A stretch of 64,000 nucleotides of DNA from assembly GCA_046347945.1 (NCBI GenBank), contig JAXMFB010000004.1, forward strand, positions 216,130 through 280,129, read 5' to 3'. Positions 18,383 through 33,805 of this stretch are shown here, piece after piece; the first letter of the stretch is position 1, and every line of letters begins with the position of its first letter. Made by a program: the position numbers and the translations under genes. The notes beneath the pieces are model-generated. The model saw only the letters and a list, made by a program, of their open reading frames with translations, was not told the origin of the DNA and made no database searches. The DNA is from Zeimonas sp046347945 (GTDB lineage: Bacteria > Pseudomonadota > Gammaproteobacteria > Burkholderiales > Burkholderiaceae_E).

Positions 18383-18588
18383 TGGAGGCGCTCTACCTGC
18401 TCATCCCGCTCAGCCTGGCGATCGTCGTGCTCGCGGCGTGGATCTTCCTGCGGATGTCCGACAGCGGGCAGTTCGACGACATGGACGCACCCGCGCATGG
18501 CATCCTTCTCGACGACGATCGACCTGCCCCGTCGGATATCACCCGAAAGGGTGTGGCGCCCGCGCAGCAGGATCCACCTCCGGAATGA
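18382..18588 (+). CDS. ccoS: Cbb3 oxidase assembly protein CcoS
   Basis: 68 residues. One N-terminal transmembrane helix (about 2-23) is followed by the CcoS signature FDDMDAPAHGIL with conserved acidic residues. The ATG overlaps the ccoI stop as TGATG, so translation is coupled. CcoS is needed to insert cofactors (heme and copper) into the CcoN subunit of cbb3 oxidase. The Pro-rich tail is longer than in many homologues. Confidence 0.9.
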   Translation: MEALYLLIPLSLAIVVLAAWIFLRMSDSGQFDDMDAPAHGILLDDDRPAPSDITRKGVAPAQQDPPPE

Positions 18589-18624
18589 GGCGACCTCCAT
18601 TACGCCTGCAACCGGGCCGTGTAA

Positions 18625-18666
18625 TTGATCCAGCGCAAGTGCGAACGTGGGCGCGCTCACGATAAT
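18625..18666 (+). promoter_or_regulatory. Anr/FNR-type class II promoter in front of ccoN
   Basis: TTGATCCAGCGCAA at 18625-18638 has a perfect left FNR half-site (TTGAT) and a 3-of-5 right half (CGCAA against ATCAA). A GATAAT at 18661-18666 is a good -10 box. A start near 18673 places the site centre (18631.5) about 41.5 bp upstream, exactly the class II FNR geometry. Oxygen-responsive activation of ccoNOQP by FNR-family regulators is well established in proteobacteria. The ccoN ATG lies about 20 bases downstream of the predicted start. Confidence 0.6.
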
Positions 18667-18691
18667 TCGGGCGACGAATCAGGGGGATCGA

Positions 18692-20107
18692 ATGACCTAC
18701 AACTACAAGGTCGTGCGCCAGTTCGCGGTGATGACCGTGGTCTGGGGCGTGGTGGGTATGCTGGTCGGGGTATGGATCGCGGCCCAGCTCGCGTGGCCGC
18801 AGCTGAACTTCGACATCCCGTGGATCACCTACAGCCGGCTGCGTCCGCTGCACACCAACGCGGTGATCTTCGCGTTCGGCGGCTCGGCGCTCTTCGCGAC
18901 GTCCTACTTCGTGGTGCAGCGCACCTGCCAGGTTCCGCTGTTCGCGCCGAAGCTCGCGGCGTTCACGTTCTGGGGCTGGCAGCTGGTGATCGTCGCAGCC
19001 GCCGTCACGCTGCCGCTGGGCCTGTCGACCACCAAGGAATATGCCGAGCTCGAATGGCCGATCGACGTGCTGATCGCCCTCGTGTGGGTCGCCTACGCCG
19101 TCGTGTTCTTCGGCACCATCGCGAAGCGCAAGACCCCGCACATCTACGTCGCGAACTGGTTCTTCGGCGCCTACGTGATCACGATCGCGGTGCTGCACAT
19201 CGTCAACAGCGCCGCGCTGCCCGTCACCTGGACCAAGTCGTACTCGGCCTACGCCGGCGTGCAGGACGCGATGGTGCAGTGGTGGTACGGCCACAACGCG
19301 GTCGGCTTCTTCCTGACCGCCGGTTTCCTGGGGATGATGTACTACTTCATTCCGAAGCAGGCCGAGCGCCCGGTGTACTCGTACCGGCTGTCGATCGTGC
19401 ACTTCTGGGCGCTGATCTTCACGTACATGTGGGCCGGCCCGCACCACCTGCACTACACGGCGCTGCCCGACTGGGCGCAGAGCATCGGGATGGTCTTCTC
19501 GCTGATCCTGCTCGCGCCGTCCTGGGGCGGCATGATCAACGGCATCATGACGCTGTCGGGCGCCTGGCACAAGCTGCGCGAAGACCCGATCCTGAAGTTC
19601 CTCGTCGTGTCGCTGTCGTTCTACGGCATGTCGACCTTCGAGGGGCCGATGATGTCGATCAAGACGGTCAACGCGTTGTCGCACTACACCGACTGGACGG
19701 TCGGCCACGTGCACTCGGGGGCGCTCGGCTGGGTCGGCTTCATCACGATGGGGTCGATCTACTACCTGATGCCGCGCCTGTTCGGGCGCACGCAGATGCA
19801 CAGCGTCCGGCTGATCGAAGTGCACTTCTGGGTCGCGACGATCGGCGTCGTGCTCTACATCGCCGCGATGTGGATTGCCGGCGTCACGCAGGGGCTGATG
19901 TGGCGGGCGACCAATCCCGACGGCACGCTCACCTACGCATTCGTCGAGTCGCTCAAGGCCACGTACCCGTACTACTACATCCGCGTGCTCGGCGGACTGT
20001 TGTACCTGACGGGGATGGTGATCATGCTCTACAACTGCCTGATGACGATCCGGAAGGGCAAGGCGATCGACGCCGAGATCCCGAGAGTCGCGGTCGCGCA
20101 CGCCTGA
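18692..20107 (+). CDS. ccoN: Cbb3-type cytochrome c oxidase subunit I
   Basis: 471 residues with about twelve transmembrane helices. Heme and CuB ligand histidines are recognisable: H54 (RPLHTNA), H201 (WYGHNAVG), H251 and H252 (GPHHLHY), H339 and H341 (GHVHSG). It is the catalytic heme-copper subunit that reduces oxygen and pumps protons in the inner membrane. ATG 18692 follows an AGGGGGA ribosome site. An upstream start at 18647 would run across the predicted promoter and is rejected. It is the first structural gene of ccoNOQP. Confidence 0.98.
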   Translation: MTYNYKVVRQFAVMTVVWGVVGMLVGVWIAAQLAWPQLNFDIPWITYSRLRPLHTNAVIFAFGGSALFATSYFVVQRTCQVPLFAPKLAAFTFWGWQLVIVAAAVTLPLGLSTTKEYAELEWPIDVLIALVWVAYAVVFFGTIAKRKTPHIYVANWFFGAYVITIAVLHIVNSAALPVTWTKSYSAYAGVQDAMVQWWYGHNAVGFFLTAGFLGMMYYFIPKQAERPVYSYRLSIVHFWALIFTYMWAGPHHLHYTALPDWAQSIGMVFSLILLAPSWGGMINGIMTLSGAWHKLREDPILKFLVVSLSFYGMSTFEGPMMSIKTVNALSHYTDWTVGHVHSGALGWVGFITMGSIYYLMPRLFGRTQMHSVRLIEVHFWVATIGVVLYIAAMWIAGVTQGLMWRATNPDGTLTYAFVESLKATYPYYYIRVLGGLLYLTGMVIMLYNCLMTIRKGKAIDAEIPRVAVAHA

Positions 20108-20125
20108 GCCCCCCCGGAGACGACG

Positions 20126-20743
20126 ATGAAATTCGCGCACTCGCTGATCGAGAAGAACCTGCCGCTGCTGATGGTGCTGATCGTCGTGGCGATCAGCTTC
20201 GGCGGCCTGGTCGAGATCGTCCCGCTGTACTTCCAGAAGTCGACCACCGAGCCGGTGGCCGGATGGAGGCCCTACGGACCGCTGGAGCTCACCGGTCGCG
20301 ACGTCTACATCCGCGAAGGCTGCGTGAACTGCCATTCCCAGATGATCCGGCCGTTCCGCGCAGAGACCGAGCGCTACGGCCACTATTCGGTGGCCGGCGA
20401 GTTCGTCTACGACCGGCCGTTCATGTGGGGCAGCAAACGCACCGGCCCCGACCTGGCACGCGTCGGCGGCCGCTACAGCGACGAATGGCACCGCGTGCAC
20501 CTGAACAACCCGCGCGACCTGGTGCCCGAGTCGAACATGCCCGGCTATCCGTGGCTGGCGCGCGCCAGGGCCGACGACGACACGATCCAGCGCAAGATGC
20601 AGACGCTTCGCAAGCTCGGCCATCCGTACTCCGACGCCGAAATCGCCGATGCGCCGAAGGCACTCGAGGGCAAGACCGAGATGGACGCGCTGATCGCCTA
20701 CCTGCAGGTGCTGGGCACGGCGATCCGCAGCACCGCCCGCTGA
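20126..20743 (+). CDS. ccoO: Cbb3-type cytochrome c oxidase subunit II (mono-heme)
   Basis: 205 residues. One N-terminal membrane anchor (about 11-30) is followed by a periplasmic domain with a single heme c site, CVNCH (66-70), and the conserved SQMIRPFR after it. A probable distal Met ligand is present in NMPGYPWL. The subunit passes electrons from CcoP to the CcoN hemes. It lies 18 bp after ccoN with a GGAG-type ribosome site. Confidence 0.97.
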   Translation: MKFAHSLIEKNLPLLMVLIVVAISFGGLVEIVPLYFQKSTTEPVAGWRPYGPLELTGRDVYIREGCVNCHSQMIRPFRAETERYGHYSVAGEFVYDRPFMWGSKRTGPDLARVGGRYSDEWHRVHLNNPRDLVPESNMPGYPWLARARADDDTIQRKMQTLRKLGHPYSDAEIADAPKALEGKTEMDALIAYLQVLGTAIRSTAR

Positions 20744-20759
20744 GGCAACGGGCGCCGCG

Positions 20760-20900
20760 ATGGACATCAACGTACTGCGAGGGGTGATCGCCGTGGTCTG
20801 CCTGGTGCTGTTCCTCGGCATCGTCTGGTGGGCCTACAGCCGACACCAGCGGGCGCGCTTCGAGGAAGCCGCGAACCTGCCCTTCGTCGAGAAAGACTAG
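20760..20900 (+). CDS. ccoQ: Cbb3-type oxidase small subunit CcoQ/FixQ
   Basis: A 46-residue reading frame from ATG 20760 to TAG 20900, too short for many gene finders. It begins MDINVLRG, has one transmembrane helix (about 8-26) and ends in a charged tail with LPFVEKD. The position between ccoO and ccoP, the size and the single-helix topology identify CcoQ. CcoQ stabilises the CcoP-core interaction. It lies 16 bp after ccoO and 17 bp before ccoP. Confidence 0.92.
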   Translation: MDINVLRGVIAVVCLVLFLGIVWWAYSRHQRARFEEAANLPFVEKD

Positions 20901-20917
20901 AAACGGAGCAATCGGAC

Positions 20918-21847
20918 ATGGCCGACTTCACCGGTTCCGGCTGGAGCCTCTACATCTCGATCGTCACGCTGGTGTCGATTGCGTTCTGCATCTGGCTGGC
21001 GCTGGTGCTCGCCAAGGGCCGTGCGCCCGGTTCGCAGGTCGACACCACCGGGCACAGCTGGGACGAGACGCTGCAGGAGTACAACAACCCGCTGCCGCGC
21101 TGGTGGCTGTGGCTGTTCATGATCACCTGCGCGTTCGCGCTGGTGTACCTGGCGCTCTATCCGGGGCTCGGCACCTGGCAGGGCGTGCTCGGGTGGAGCC
21201 AGAAGGACCAGTACGAGCGCGAGGTGGCGCGCGTCGACCAGGTCGTCGAGCCGCTGTTCGCCAGGTACCTCGCGCAGGACATCCCGACCGTGGCTGCCGA
21301 CCCGCAGGCGCGCGAGATCGGCGAGCGCATGTACCTGACGTACTGCGTGCAGTGCCACGGCTCGAACGCGCGCGGCAGCCGCGGCTTCCCGAACCTGTCC
21401 GACCGCGACTGGCTCTGGGGCGGCGAGCCCGAGACGATCGTCGCCACGATCACCGGCGGGCGCCAGGGCGTGATGCCGCCGATGGGCGCGGCGGTGGGCT
21501 CGGCCGATGACGTGCAGAACCTCGCGAACTACGTGCTCTCGCTGTCCGACAGCGGCCACGACGCGGCGCGCGCGGCGCTGGGCAAGCCGAAGTTCGCGGC
21601 GGCCGGCTGCACCGGTTGCCACGGCGCCGACGGCAAGGGCAATCCGGCGCTGGGCGCGCCCAACCTCACCGACAAGACCTGGCTGTACGGCGGCGGCATC
21701 GCGACGATCGCGGAGACGATCAACAAGGGCCGCTCGAACCAGATGCCGGCGTTCGGCGAGATGCTCGGCAAGGGCAAGGTGCACCTGCTGGCCGCCTACG
21801 TCTGGGGCCTGTCCAACCGGCCCGAGGGTCAGGGCGCACCCCGTTGA
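20918..21847 (+). CDS. ccoP: Cbb3-type oxidase subunit III (di-heme)
   Basis: 309 residues. Two N-terminal hydrophobic helices (about 11-32 and 62-81) flank WDETLQEYNNPLPRWW, a CcoP hallmark. Two cytochrome c domains follow, with CVQCH (143-147) and CTGCH (231-235) and candidate Met ligands in MPPMG and QMPAFG. CcoP accepts electrons from soluble cytochrome c. ATG 20918 has GGAG upstream. The stop overlaps the TTG start of ccoG. Confidence 0.97.
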   Translation: MADFTGSGWSLYISIVTLVSIAFCIWLALVLAKGRAPGSQVDTTGHSWDETLQEYNNPLPRWWLWLFMITCAFALVYLALYPGLGTWQGVLGWSQKDQYEREVARVDQVVEPLFARYLAQDIPTVAADPQAREIGERMYLTYCVQCHGSNARGSRGFPNLSDRDWLWGGEPETIVATITGGRQGVMPPMGAAVGSADDVQNLANYVLSLSDSGHDAARAALGKPKFAAAGCTGCHGADGKGNPALGAPNLTDKTWLYGGGIATIAETINKGRSNQMPAFGEMLGKGKVHLLAAYVWGLSNRPEGQGAPR

Positions 21848-23259
21848 GTTCTCCCGCGCCTTCCCCCCAGGGCGCCGGCTCCGAAGTCGAGGTCGCGCTC
21901 TACGAAGTCCGGCGCAAGATCTATCCGCGCGCGGTCACCGGCTTGTTCGCCGGCTGGCGCTGGGCGCTGGTCTGGTTCACGCAGCTGATCTTCTACGGGC
22001 TGCCCTGGCTCGAGTGGGGCAACCGGCCGGCGGTGCTGTTCGACCTCGACGCGCGCCGCTTCTACCTGTTCGGCGTCATCCTCTATCCGCAGGACTTCAT
22101 CTACCTGACCGGGCTGCTGGTGATCTCGGCGCTCGGCCTGTTCCTGTTCACCGCGGTGGCAGGCCGGCTGTGGTGCGGCTACGCGTGCCCGCAGACGGTC
22201 TACACCGAGATCTTCATGTGGATCGAGCGGCGCCTCGAGGGCGACCGCGCGCAGCGCATGAAGCTCGACCGCTCGCCGATGAGCACGTCGAAGTTCGCGC
22301 GCAAGGGCGCCAAGCACGCCCTGTGGATCGCGGTGGCGCTGTGGACCGGCATCACCTTCGTCGGCTACTTCACGCCGATCCGCGAGCTGCTGGGCGCGCT
22401 GCTCACGATGTCCACCGGCCCGTGGCAGACCTTCTGGGTGCTCTTCTATGGCTTCGCGACCTGGGGCAACGCGGGCTTCATGCGCGAGCAGGTCTGCAAG
22501 TACATGTGTCCGTACGCGCGCTTCCAGAGCGCGATGTTCGACAAGGACACGCTGATCATCACCTACGACCCCGAGCGCGGCGAGCCCCGCGGCTCGCGCT
22601 CGCGCAAGGCCGACCCGAGGGCGCTGGGCCTCGGCGACTGCGTCGATTGCGACATCTGCGTGCACGTCTGCCCGACCGGCATCGACATCCGCAAGGGCCT
22701 GCAGTACGAGTGCATCGGCTGCGCCGCGTGCATCGACGGCTGCAACCAGGTGATGGACCGGATGGGCTATCCGCGCGGCCTGATCCGGTACACGACGACG
22801 AACGCGCTCGCGCTCAAGCTCGACCGCGAAGCCATCGTGCGCCGCGTGCTGCGACCGCGGGTGCTGGTCTACTCGGCGATCCTGGTCGCGGTGACGCTGG
22901 CGATCTTCGGGCATCTCGCGCTGCGCGCGCCAGTCAAGGCCGACGTGATCCGCGACAGCGCGCTCGGCCGCGAGGTCGAGGAGGGCATGATCGAGAACGG
23001 CTACCGGCTGCAGATCATCAACCCGACCGAGCATCCGCGCACCTTCCGGGTCTCGGTCGGGGGCATCGACACGATCTTCATCGCGGGCGAGTCGCAGTTC
23101 GAGATCGGGCCGGCCGGCGTGCGGATGGTGCCGATCTCGGTTCGCGTCAAGCCGGGCCACGGTGCCCCGGGCAGCAACAAGGTATCGTTCCACGTCGAGG
23201 CGGTCGACGACGCGGCGGTCGCCGTCGACACCCGCTCCACCTTCTTCGTCCCGCGCTGA
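21844..23259 (+). CDS. ccoG: CcoG/RdxA polyferredoxin-like cbb3 assembly protein
   Basis: 471 residues from a TTG at 21844 that overlaps the ccoP stop (TTGA). It is the only plausible start codon in the short stretch before the conserved YEVRRKIYPR. Several transmembrane helices carry CGYACPQT. Two ferredoxin-type clusters begin near residue 266 with CVDCDICVHVCP and CIGCAACIDGC, and an immunoglobulin-like C-terminal domain follows. CcoG is thought to reduce Cu(II) during copper delivery to cbb3 oxidase. Coupled translation with ccoP fits an assembly role. Confidence 0.95.
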   Translation: MSSPAPSPQGAGSEVEVALYEVRRKIYPRAVTGLFAGWRWALVWFTQLIFYGLPWLEWGNRPAVLFDLDARRFYLFGVILYPQDFIYLTGLLVISALGLFLFTAVAGRLWCGYACPQTVYTEIFMWIERRLEGDRAQRMKLDRSPMSTSKFARKGAKHALWIAVALWTGITFVGYFTPIRELLGALLTMSTGPWQTFWVLFYGFATWGNAGFMREQVCKYMCPYARFQSAMFDKDTLIITYDPERGEPRGSRSRKADPRALGLGDCVDCDICVHVCPTGIDIRKGLQYECIGCAACIDGCNQVMDRMGYPRGLIRYTTTNALALKLDREAIVRRVLRPRVLVYSAILVAVTLAIFGHLALRAPVKADVIRDSALGREVEEGMIENGYRLQIINPTEHPRTFRVSVGGIDTIFIAGESQFEIGPAGVRMVPISVRVKPGHGAPGSNKVSFHVEAVDDAAVAVDTRSTFFVPR

Positions 23260-23264
23260 CTGCC

Positions 23265-23780
23265 ATGGGCACCACGACGATGACCGCAACGACCCCCTGG
23301 TACAGGCACCGCTGGCCGTGGCTGCTGGCCATCGCACCGGCCGCCGCGCTGGTCGGCGGGATCTTCACCTTCTGGCTGGCCGCGCATACCGCCGACTCGA
23401 TGGTTGTCGACGACTCCTATCGCGAGGGGCGCGCGATCAACCAGCAACTGGCTCGCGACCAGCGGGCGAGCGCGCTCGGGCTGCACGCGACGCTGTCGGG
23501 CAATGGCGGCACGGGAATCACGCTGGCGCTGACGGCAACGCGCGACGTCGCGTGGCCCGCGCAGCTCACGCTGCGCGTGATCCACGCCGCCCGCGCCGAG
23601 CTCGACGTCGCGTATCCGTTGCGGCATGCCGGTGGCGGCACGTACCGTGCCGACGGCGTGCTGCCGAGCGGCGGACACTGGCTGGTCCAGGTCGAGGACC
23701 CGGCGCGCAGCTGGCGGCTGGTCGCGCCGGTGGTCACGCGCTTCGACGCGCCGATCGAGTTGCGGGCGGCCATGCGATGA
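23265..23780 (+). CDS. FixH/CcoH family protein
   Basis: 171 residues. One transmembrane helix (about 17-37) is followed by a periplasmic domain with DDSYREGRAINQ, characteristic of FixH (conserved YREG...N). A beta-rich tail has GTYRADG and GHWLVQVED. CcoH/FixH proteins interact with CcoI and assist cbb3 maturation. ATG 23265 lies 5 bp after ccoG. A second ATG five codons later is possible. The stop overlaps the next gene as ATGA. Confidence 0.88.
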   Translation: MGTTTMTATTPWYRHRWPWLLAIAPAAALVGGIFTFWLAAHTADSMVVDDSYREGRAINQQLARDQRASALGLHATLSGNGGTGITLALTATRDVAWPAQLTLRVIHAARAELDVAYPLRHAGGGTYRADGVLPSGGHWLVQVEDPARSWRLVAPVVTRFDAPIELRAAMR

Positions 23781-24082
23781 GCGCCGCGCCGACACGTGGG
23801 GAGGAAGCGATGGACGACGATCGGCAGCCGATCGGCAGCCGAAGGCTCGGCCGCTTCATGATGCAGGTGCTCTGGCCCGCGTTCCTGATGGCGATCGTCG
23901 CCGAAGGCGTGCTGTTCTCGATGATCGACCCTCAGGAGCTGGTCATCGTCGGCCTGCACCTGGCCGACAGCCGCGAAGCCGCCTACACGGTCGGCTTCTT
24001 CCTGTTCTGGGCGCTGTTCGCGTGCTCGAGTGGCATCACCTACCTGCTCGGCCACGGCATGCACGAGCCGCCCGCAGGCTAG
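23777..24082 (+). CDS. Small two-helix membrane protein of the cco cluster
   Basis: 101 residues from ATG 23777, which overlaps the fixH stop. ATG at codon 12 is an alternative. Hydrophobic helices lie at about 28-48 and 72-92, and the tail has LLGHGMHEPP. I recognise no named domain. Its coupling to fixH places it in the cbb3 biogenesis unit, but it could be a passenger. The His/Met-containing tail is compatible with metal binding but does not show it. Confidence 0.7.
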   Translation: MSAAPTRGEEAMDDDRQPIGSRRLGRFMMQVLWPAFLMAIVAEGVLFSMIDPQELVIVGLHLADSREAAYTVGFFLFWALFACSSGITYLLGHGMHEPPAG

Positions 24083-24157
24083 CGCGGCCGTGCGGCGGGC
24101 CGGCCAGCGCCCGCCCGAAACGTCGACCGGATGGCGCCCCTTATGCGGCCTGCGTCT

Positions 24158-24586
<429 letters not shown>

Positions 24587-24669
24587 GGCGGGGGCGGCGG
24601 CGAAACGCCGGTCGTTCTCGGCTATTCTAGTGTGCCGACGAACCCGACCGCCACTGCGGAGCCCCATCC

Positions 24670-25140
24670 ATGGCCGTGCCCTTCAAGGAGCGTTACTTCG
24701 AAGACTTCCGGCCCGGCGAGGTGATCGAGTTCGGCGACTACCTCGTGACCGAAGAGGAGATCGTCGACTTCGCCCGGCGCTACGATCCGCAGCCCTTCCA
24801 CGTCGACAGGAAGGCCGCGGCCGAGTCGATCTACGGCGGGCTGATCGCGAGCGGCTGGATGACCGGCAGCATCATGATGCGCCTGCTCGTCGACCACTTC
24901 ATCGCACCGGCGTCGAGCATGGGATCTCCCGGCGTCGACGAAGTGCGTTGGGTGAGGCCGGTGCGCCCCGGCGACCGCCTGCACGTGCGCGTCACGATCG
25001 TCGACACGAAGCGCTCGCAGAGCAAGCCCGACCGCGGCATCGTCCAGGTGCAGCAGGAGATGATCAACCAGCAGGGCGACACGGTGATGAGCCTGCGCGG
25101 CATGAGCCTGTCGAAGTGCCGCACGCCCGCGCCGGCCTGA
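24670..25140 (+). CDS. MaoC-family (R)-hydratase-like dehydratase
   Basis: 156 residues with a single hot-dog fold. The hydratase-2 motif is present with D39 and H44 (RRYDPQPFHVD), followed by SGWMTGSIMMRL. Family members hydrate enoyl-CoA thioesters stereospecifically or act as related dehydratases. It is followed 13 bp later by a GST gene on the same strand. No fatty-acid or PHA genes are nearby, so the substrate is open. Confidence 0.85.
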   Translation: MAVPFKERYFEDFRPGEVIEFGDYLVTEEEIVDFARRYDPQPFHVDRKAAAESIYGGLIASGWMTGSIMMRLLVDHFIAPASSMGSPGVDEVRWVRPVRPGDRLHVRVTIVDTKRSQSKPDRGIVQVQQEMINQQGDTVMSLRGMSLSKCRTPAPA

Positions 25141-25153
25141 GGGGGATTCGAGA

Positions 25154-25774
25154 ATGCTCAGGCTCTGGGGGCGCACGACCTCGTCGAACGTGCAGAAGGT
25201 AATGTGGCTGTGCGCCGAGCTGGCCCTGCCGTACGAGCGGATCGACGCGGGCGGGCCGTTCGGGCGCACGCAGGAGCCGGCCTACCTGGCGCTGAACCCC
25301 AACGGCCTGGTGCCGACGATCGAGGACGACGACTTCGTGCTGTGGGAGTCGAACACGATCCTGCGCTACCTCGCCAATCGCCACGGCGCGCACGCGTGGT
25401 ATCCGGTGGAGCCGCGCGCGCGAGCACAGGTCGAGAAGTGGATGGACTGGTCGTCCACCACCTTCGGCCCGGCGCTGTTCAATGCGTTCTGGCAACTGGT
25501 GCGCACGCCGCAGGAGCAGCGCGACGCGGCCGTCATCTCCGAGAGCGTGCGCAAGACCGCGACGGTGCTGCGCATCGCCGACGCGCAGCTGGCGGCTCGA
25601 GCGTTCCTGTGCGGCGACGCGCCGACGCTCGCCGACGTCTGCATCGGCGTCAACGCATATCGCTGGTTCGAGCTGCCGATCGAGCGGCCCGACCTCCCGG
25701 CGCTGCGCGCGTGGTACGACCGGCTGGCGCAGCGCCAGCCGTATCGCGACGTGGTGATGATCCCGATCCGCTGA
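25154..25774 (+). CDS. Glutathione S-transferase family protein
   Basis: 206 residues. The N-terminal thioredoxin-like half starts LRLWGRTTSSNVQKV with candidate catalytic Ser10/Ser11, followed by NPNGLVPTIED (cis-Pro) and WESNTILRYLA for glutathione binding. The C-terminal half is all-helical with PTLADVCIGV. It resembles bacterial theta/beta-like GSTs that detoxify or transform hydrophobic electrophiles. A GGGGGA ribosome site precedes ATG 25154. It probably shares a transcript with the MaoC gene. Confidence 0.88.
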   Translation: MLRLWGRTTSSNVQKVMWLCAELALPYERIDAGGPFGRTQEPAYLALNPNGLVPTIEDDDFVLWESNTILRYLANRHGAHAWYPVEPRARAQVEKWMDWSSTTFGPALFNAFWQLVRTPQEQRDAAVISESVRKTATVLRIADAQLAARAFLCGDAPTLADVCIGVNAYRWFELPIERPDLPALRAWYDRLAQRQPYRDVVMIPIR

Positions 25775-25786
25775 GCCTGGCCGACG

Positions 25787-27190
25787 TCAGGTCCGCGCGG
25801 GCTGCGGCCAGGGCCGCTGCGGCGGCCTGAGCTGCTCGACCAGGCGCGCGAGGCGCATCACGCCGAGGTCGTCGAACCGGCGCCCGATCAGTTGCACGCC
25901 GATCGGCAACCCGTCGCCGCTGAAGTCCCAGTTGATCGACGCGGCCGGCTGCTCGCTCATGTTCCAGGCGACCGTGAAGGCGATGTGCGGCAGCGCATCG
26001 TGCGGATCGTCGCCCGGGCACGCGGACTGCGCGTCGTAGGGCAGGATCGGCGAGGTCGGCGACAGCACGTAGTCGAAATCGGCCGTGGCGCGCACCGCCG
26101 CCTCGCGCATCGCCACTACCTGCGAATAGGCCGACATCACGTCGGCGCCGCTGAACGCCTTCGCGCGCCAGGTGCACCACTCGACGATGAACGGCAGGAC
26201 CTTCGCGCGCACCTCCGGCGACATGGCCGCGATGTCGTTGAACGAGCGGGCCTCGAAGAACACGTTCATGCCGTCGAGCATCGCCTCGGTGAGGAACGAC
26301 TGCATCGGCTCGACCACCGCGCCGGCCGCCTCGAGCGCGCGAGCCGCCGACTGGCAGGCCGCGAGCACGGCAGGCTGCGGGGGCAGCCCGGCGCGCATGT
26401 CGGTGAGCAGGCCGATGCGCAGCCGCTTCGCGTCGAGCCCGTCGAGTTGCGCCGCGTAGTCCACCGGCTGGTAGGGCAGGCTCATGAAGTCGCGCCGGTC
26501 CGGCCGGGCGAGCTCGTTCATCAGCAGCGCTGCGTCGTGCACGCTGCGCGTCATCGGCCCCGCGACCCGGCCCATGTAGGGCGGGTCGATCGGCACCCTG
26601 CCGAGGCTGGGCTTGAGCGCGAACAGCCCGCAGTGGGTCGCGGGCAGGCGCACGGACCCGCCGATGTCGGTGCCCACGTGCAGCGGGCCGTAACCCGCGG
26701 CCGCGGCTGCCGCCGCACCCGACGACGAGCCCGACGTGTTGCGGTCGAGCCGCCACGGATTGCGCGTGACGCCGTGGATCGAGGACACGCCCGACGACAG
26801 CATCCCGAAATCGGGCATCGTCGTCTTGCCGACGATGACGCAGCCGGCCTCGCGCACGCGCGCCGCCGGCGGCGCGTCGGCGGGCTTGGGCACGAGCCCG
26901 GTTGCGGCGGTGCCGAGCGGCGCCGGGTCGCCCTTCGTGTACAGGTTTTCCTTCAACGTGACCGGCACGCCGTCGAGCGCCGACAACGGACGGCCGGCAC
27001 GCCAGCGCGCCTCGGACTCGCGCGCCGCCGCCAGCGCGGCGTCGCGGTGGACCAGATACATCGCGTTGATCAGCGGTTCCCAGGCGTCGACGCGCTCGAG
27101 CACCGCGCGCAGCGCGTCGACCGGCGACGCCTCCCCGCTGCGAAACGCCGCCGCCAGCCGCGCGGCGCCCAGGTCTGCCAGCGAGTGCAT
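25787..27190 (-). CDS. Amidase signature family hydrolase
   Basis: 467 residues from ATG 27190. The Ser-cisSer-Lys triad is visible: K80 (VTLKENLYTKG), S155 in GSSSG and nucleophile S179 in DIGGSVRLPA. The spacing matches the family. It hydrolyses an amide, perhaps an aryl or fatty amide. It is not obviously GatA, since no gatB or gatC is adjacent and its substrate pocket is unlike GatA. It starts 11 bp after gltD and may be the last gene of the glt unit. The frame stays open far upstream through gltD and gltB, but that is a high-GC artefact. Confidence 0.85.
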   Translation of the reverse strand: MHSLADLGAARLAAAFRSGEASPVDALRAVLERVDAWEPLINAMYLVHRDAALAAARESEARWRAGRPLSALDGVPVTLKENLYTKGDPAPLGTAATGLVPKPADAPPAARVREAGCVIVGKTTMPDFGMLSSGVSSIHGVTRNPWRLDRNTSGSSSGAAAAAAAGYGPLHVGTDIGGSVRLPATHCGLFALKPSLGRVPIDPPYMGRVAGPMTRSVHDAALLMNELARPDRRDFMSLPYQPVDYAAQLDGLDAKRLRIGLLTDMRAGLPPQPAVLAACQSAARALEAAGAVVEPMQSFLTEAMLDGMNVFFEARSFNDIAAMSPEVRAKVLPFIVEWCTWRAKAFSGADVMSAYSQVVAMREAAVRATADFDYVLSPTSPILPYDAQSACPGDDPHDALPHIAFTVAWNMSEQPAASINWDFSGDGLPIGVQLIGRRFDDLGVMRLARLVEQLRPPQRPWPQPART

Positions 27191-27201
27191 CCCGGGCCGG
27201 A

Positions 27202-28686
<1,485 letters not shown>

Positions 28687-28749
28687 GTCGCTGCTTCGTT
28701 CGCGCTGTGTCGTTCGATAGGTGCCTGGCGGCGCTGCCCGCCGCGCCGC

Positions 28750-33555
<4,806 letters not shown>

Positions 33556-33762
33556 CGTGCCAGCTCCAGAATCCGGTGCGCACGGCGCCTTGCCACGCTG
33601 CGCGGCACGCCGTGGCGGGCCATCGCGGGTTCGCCACAGGCTACCGGCAAACCCGGCCACGACCGCCGGAAACCAATATTAAGTTAGTGCTTGCTTGCGT
33701 CGCGAACCGCGTCGGACGGCGTTGTGCCGCAGTGCAGCGCGAAAGGCGCGAACGAACCTGTC

Positions 33763-33768
33763 AGTATA
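33763..33768 (-). promoter_or_regulatory. Candidate -10 box upstream of gltB
   Basis: The minus strand reads TATACT (5 of 6 to consensus), with a weak TTCAAT 17 bp upstream. It would start transcription about 200 bases before gltB, inside the 250-bp dgt-gltB gap. An AT-rich TTAATATT at 33675-33682 in the same gap is an alternative. Neither is strong. Confidence 0.28.
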
Positions 33769-33805
33769 CGCCGCAACGGCCCGAAATTGAACCGGGCGAC
33801 GGCGA

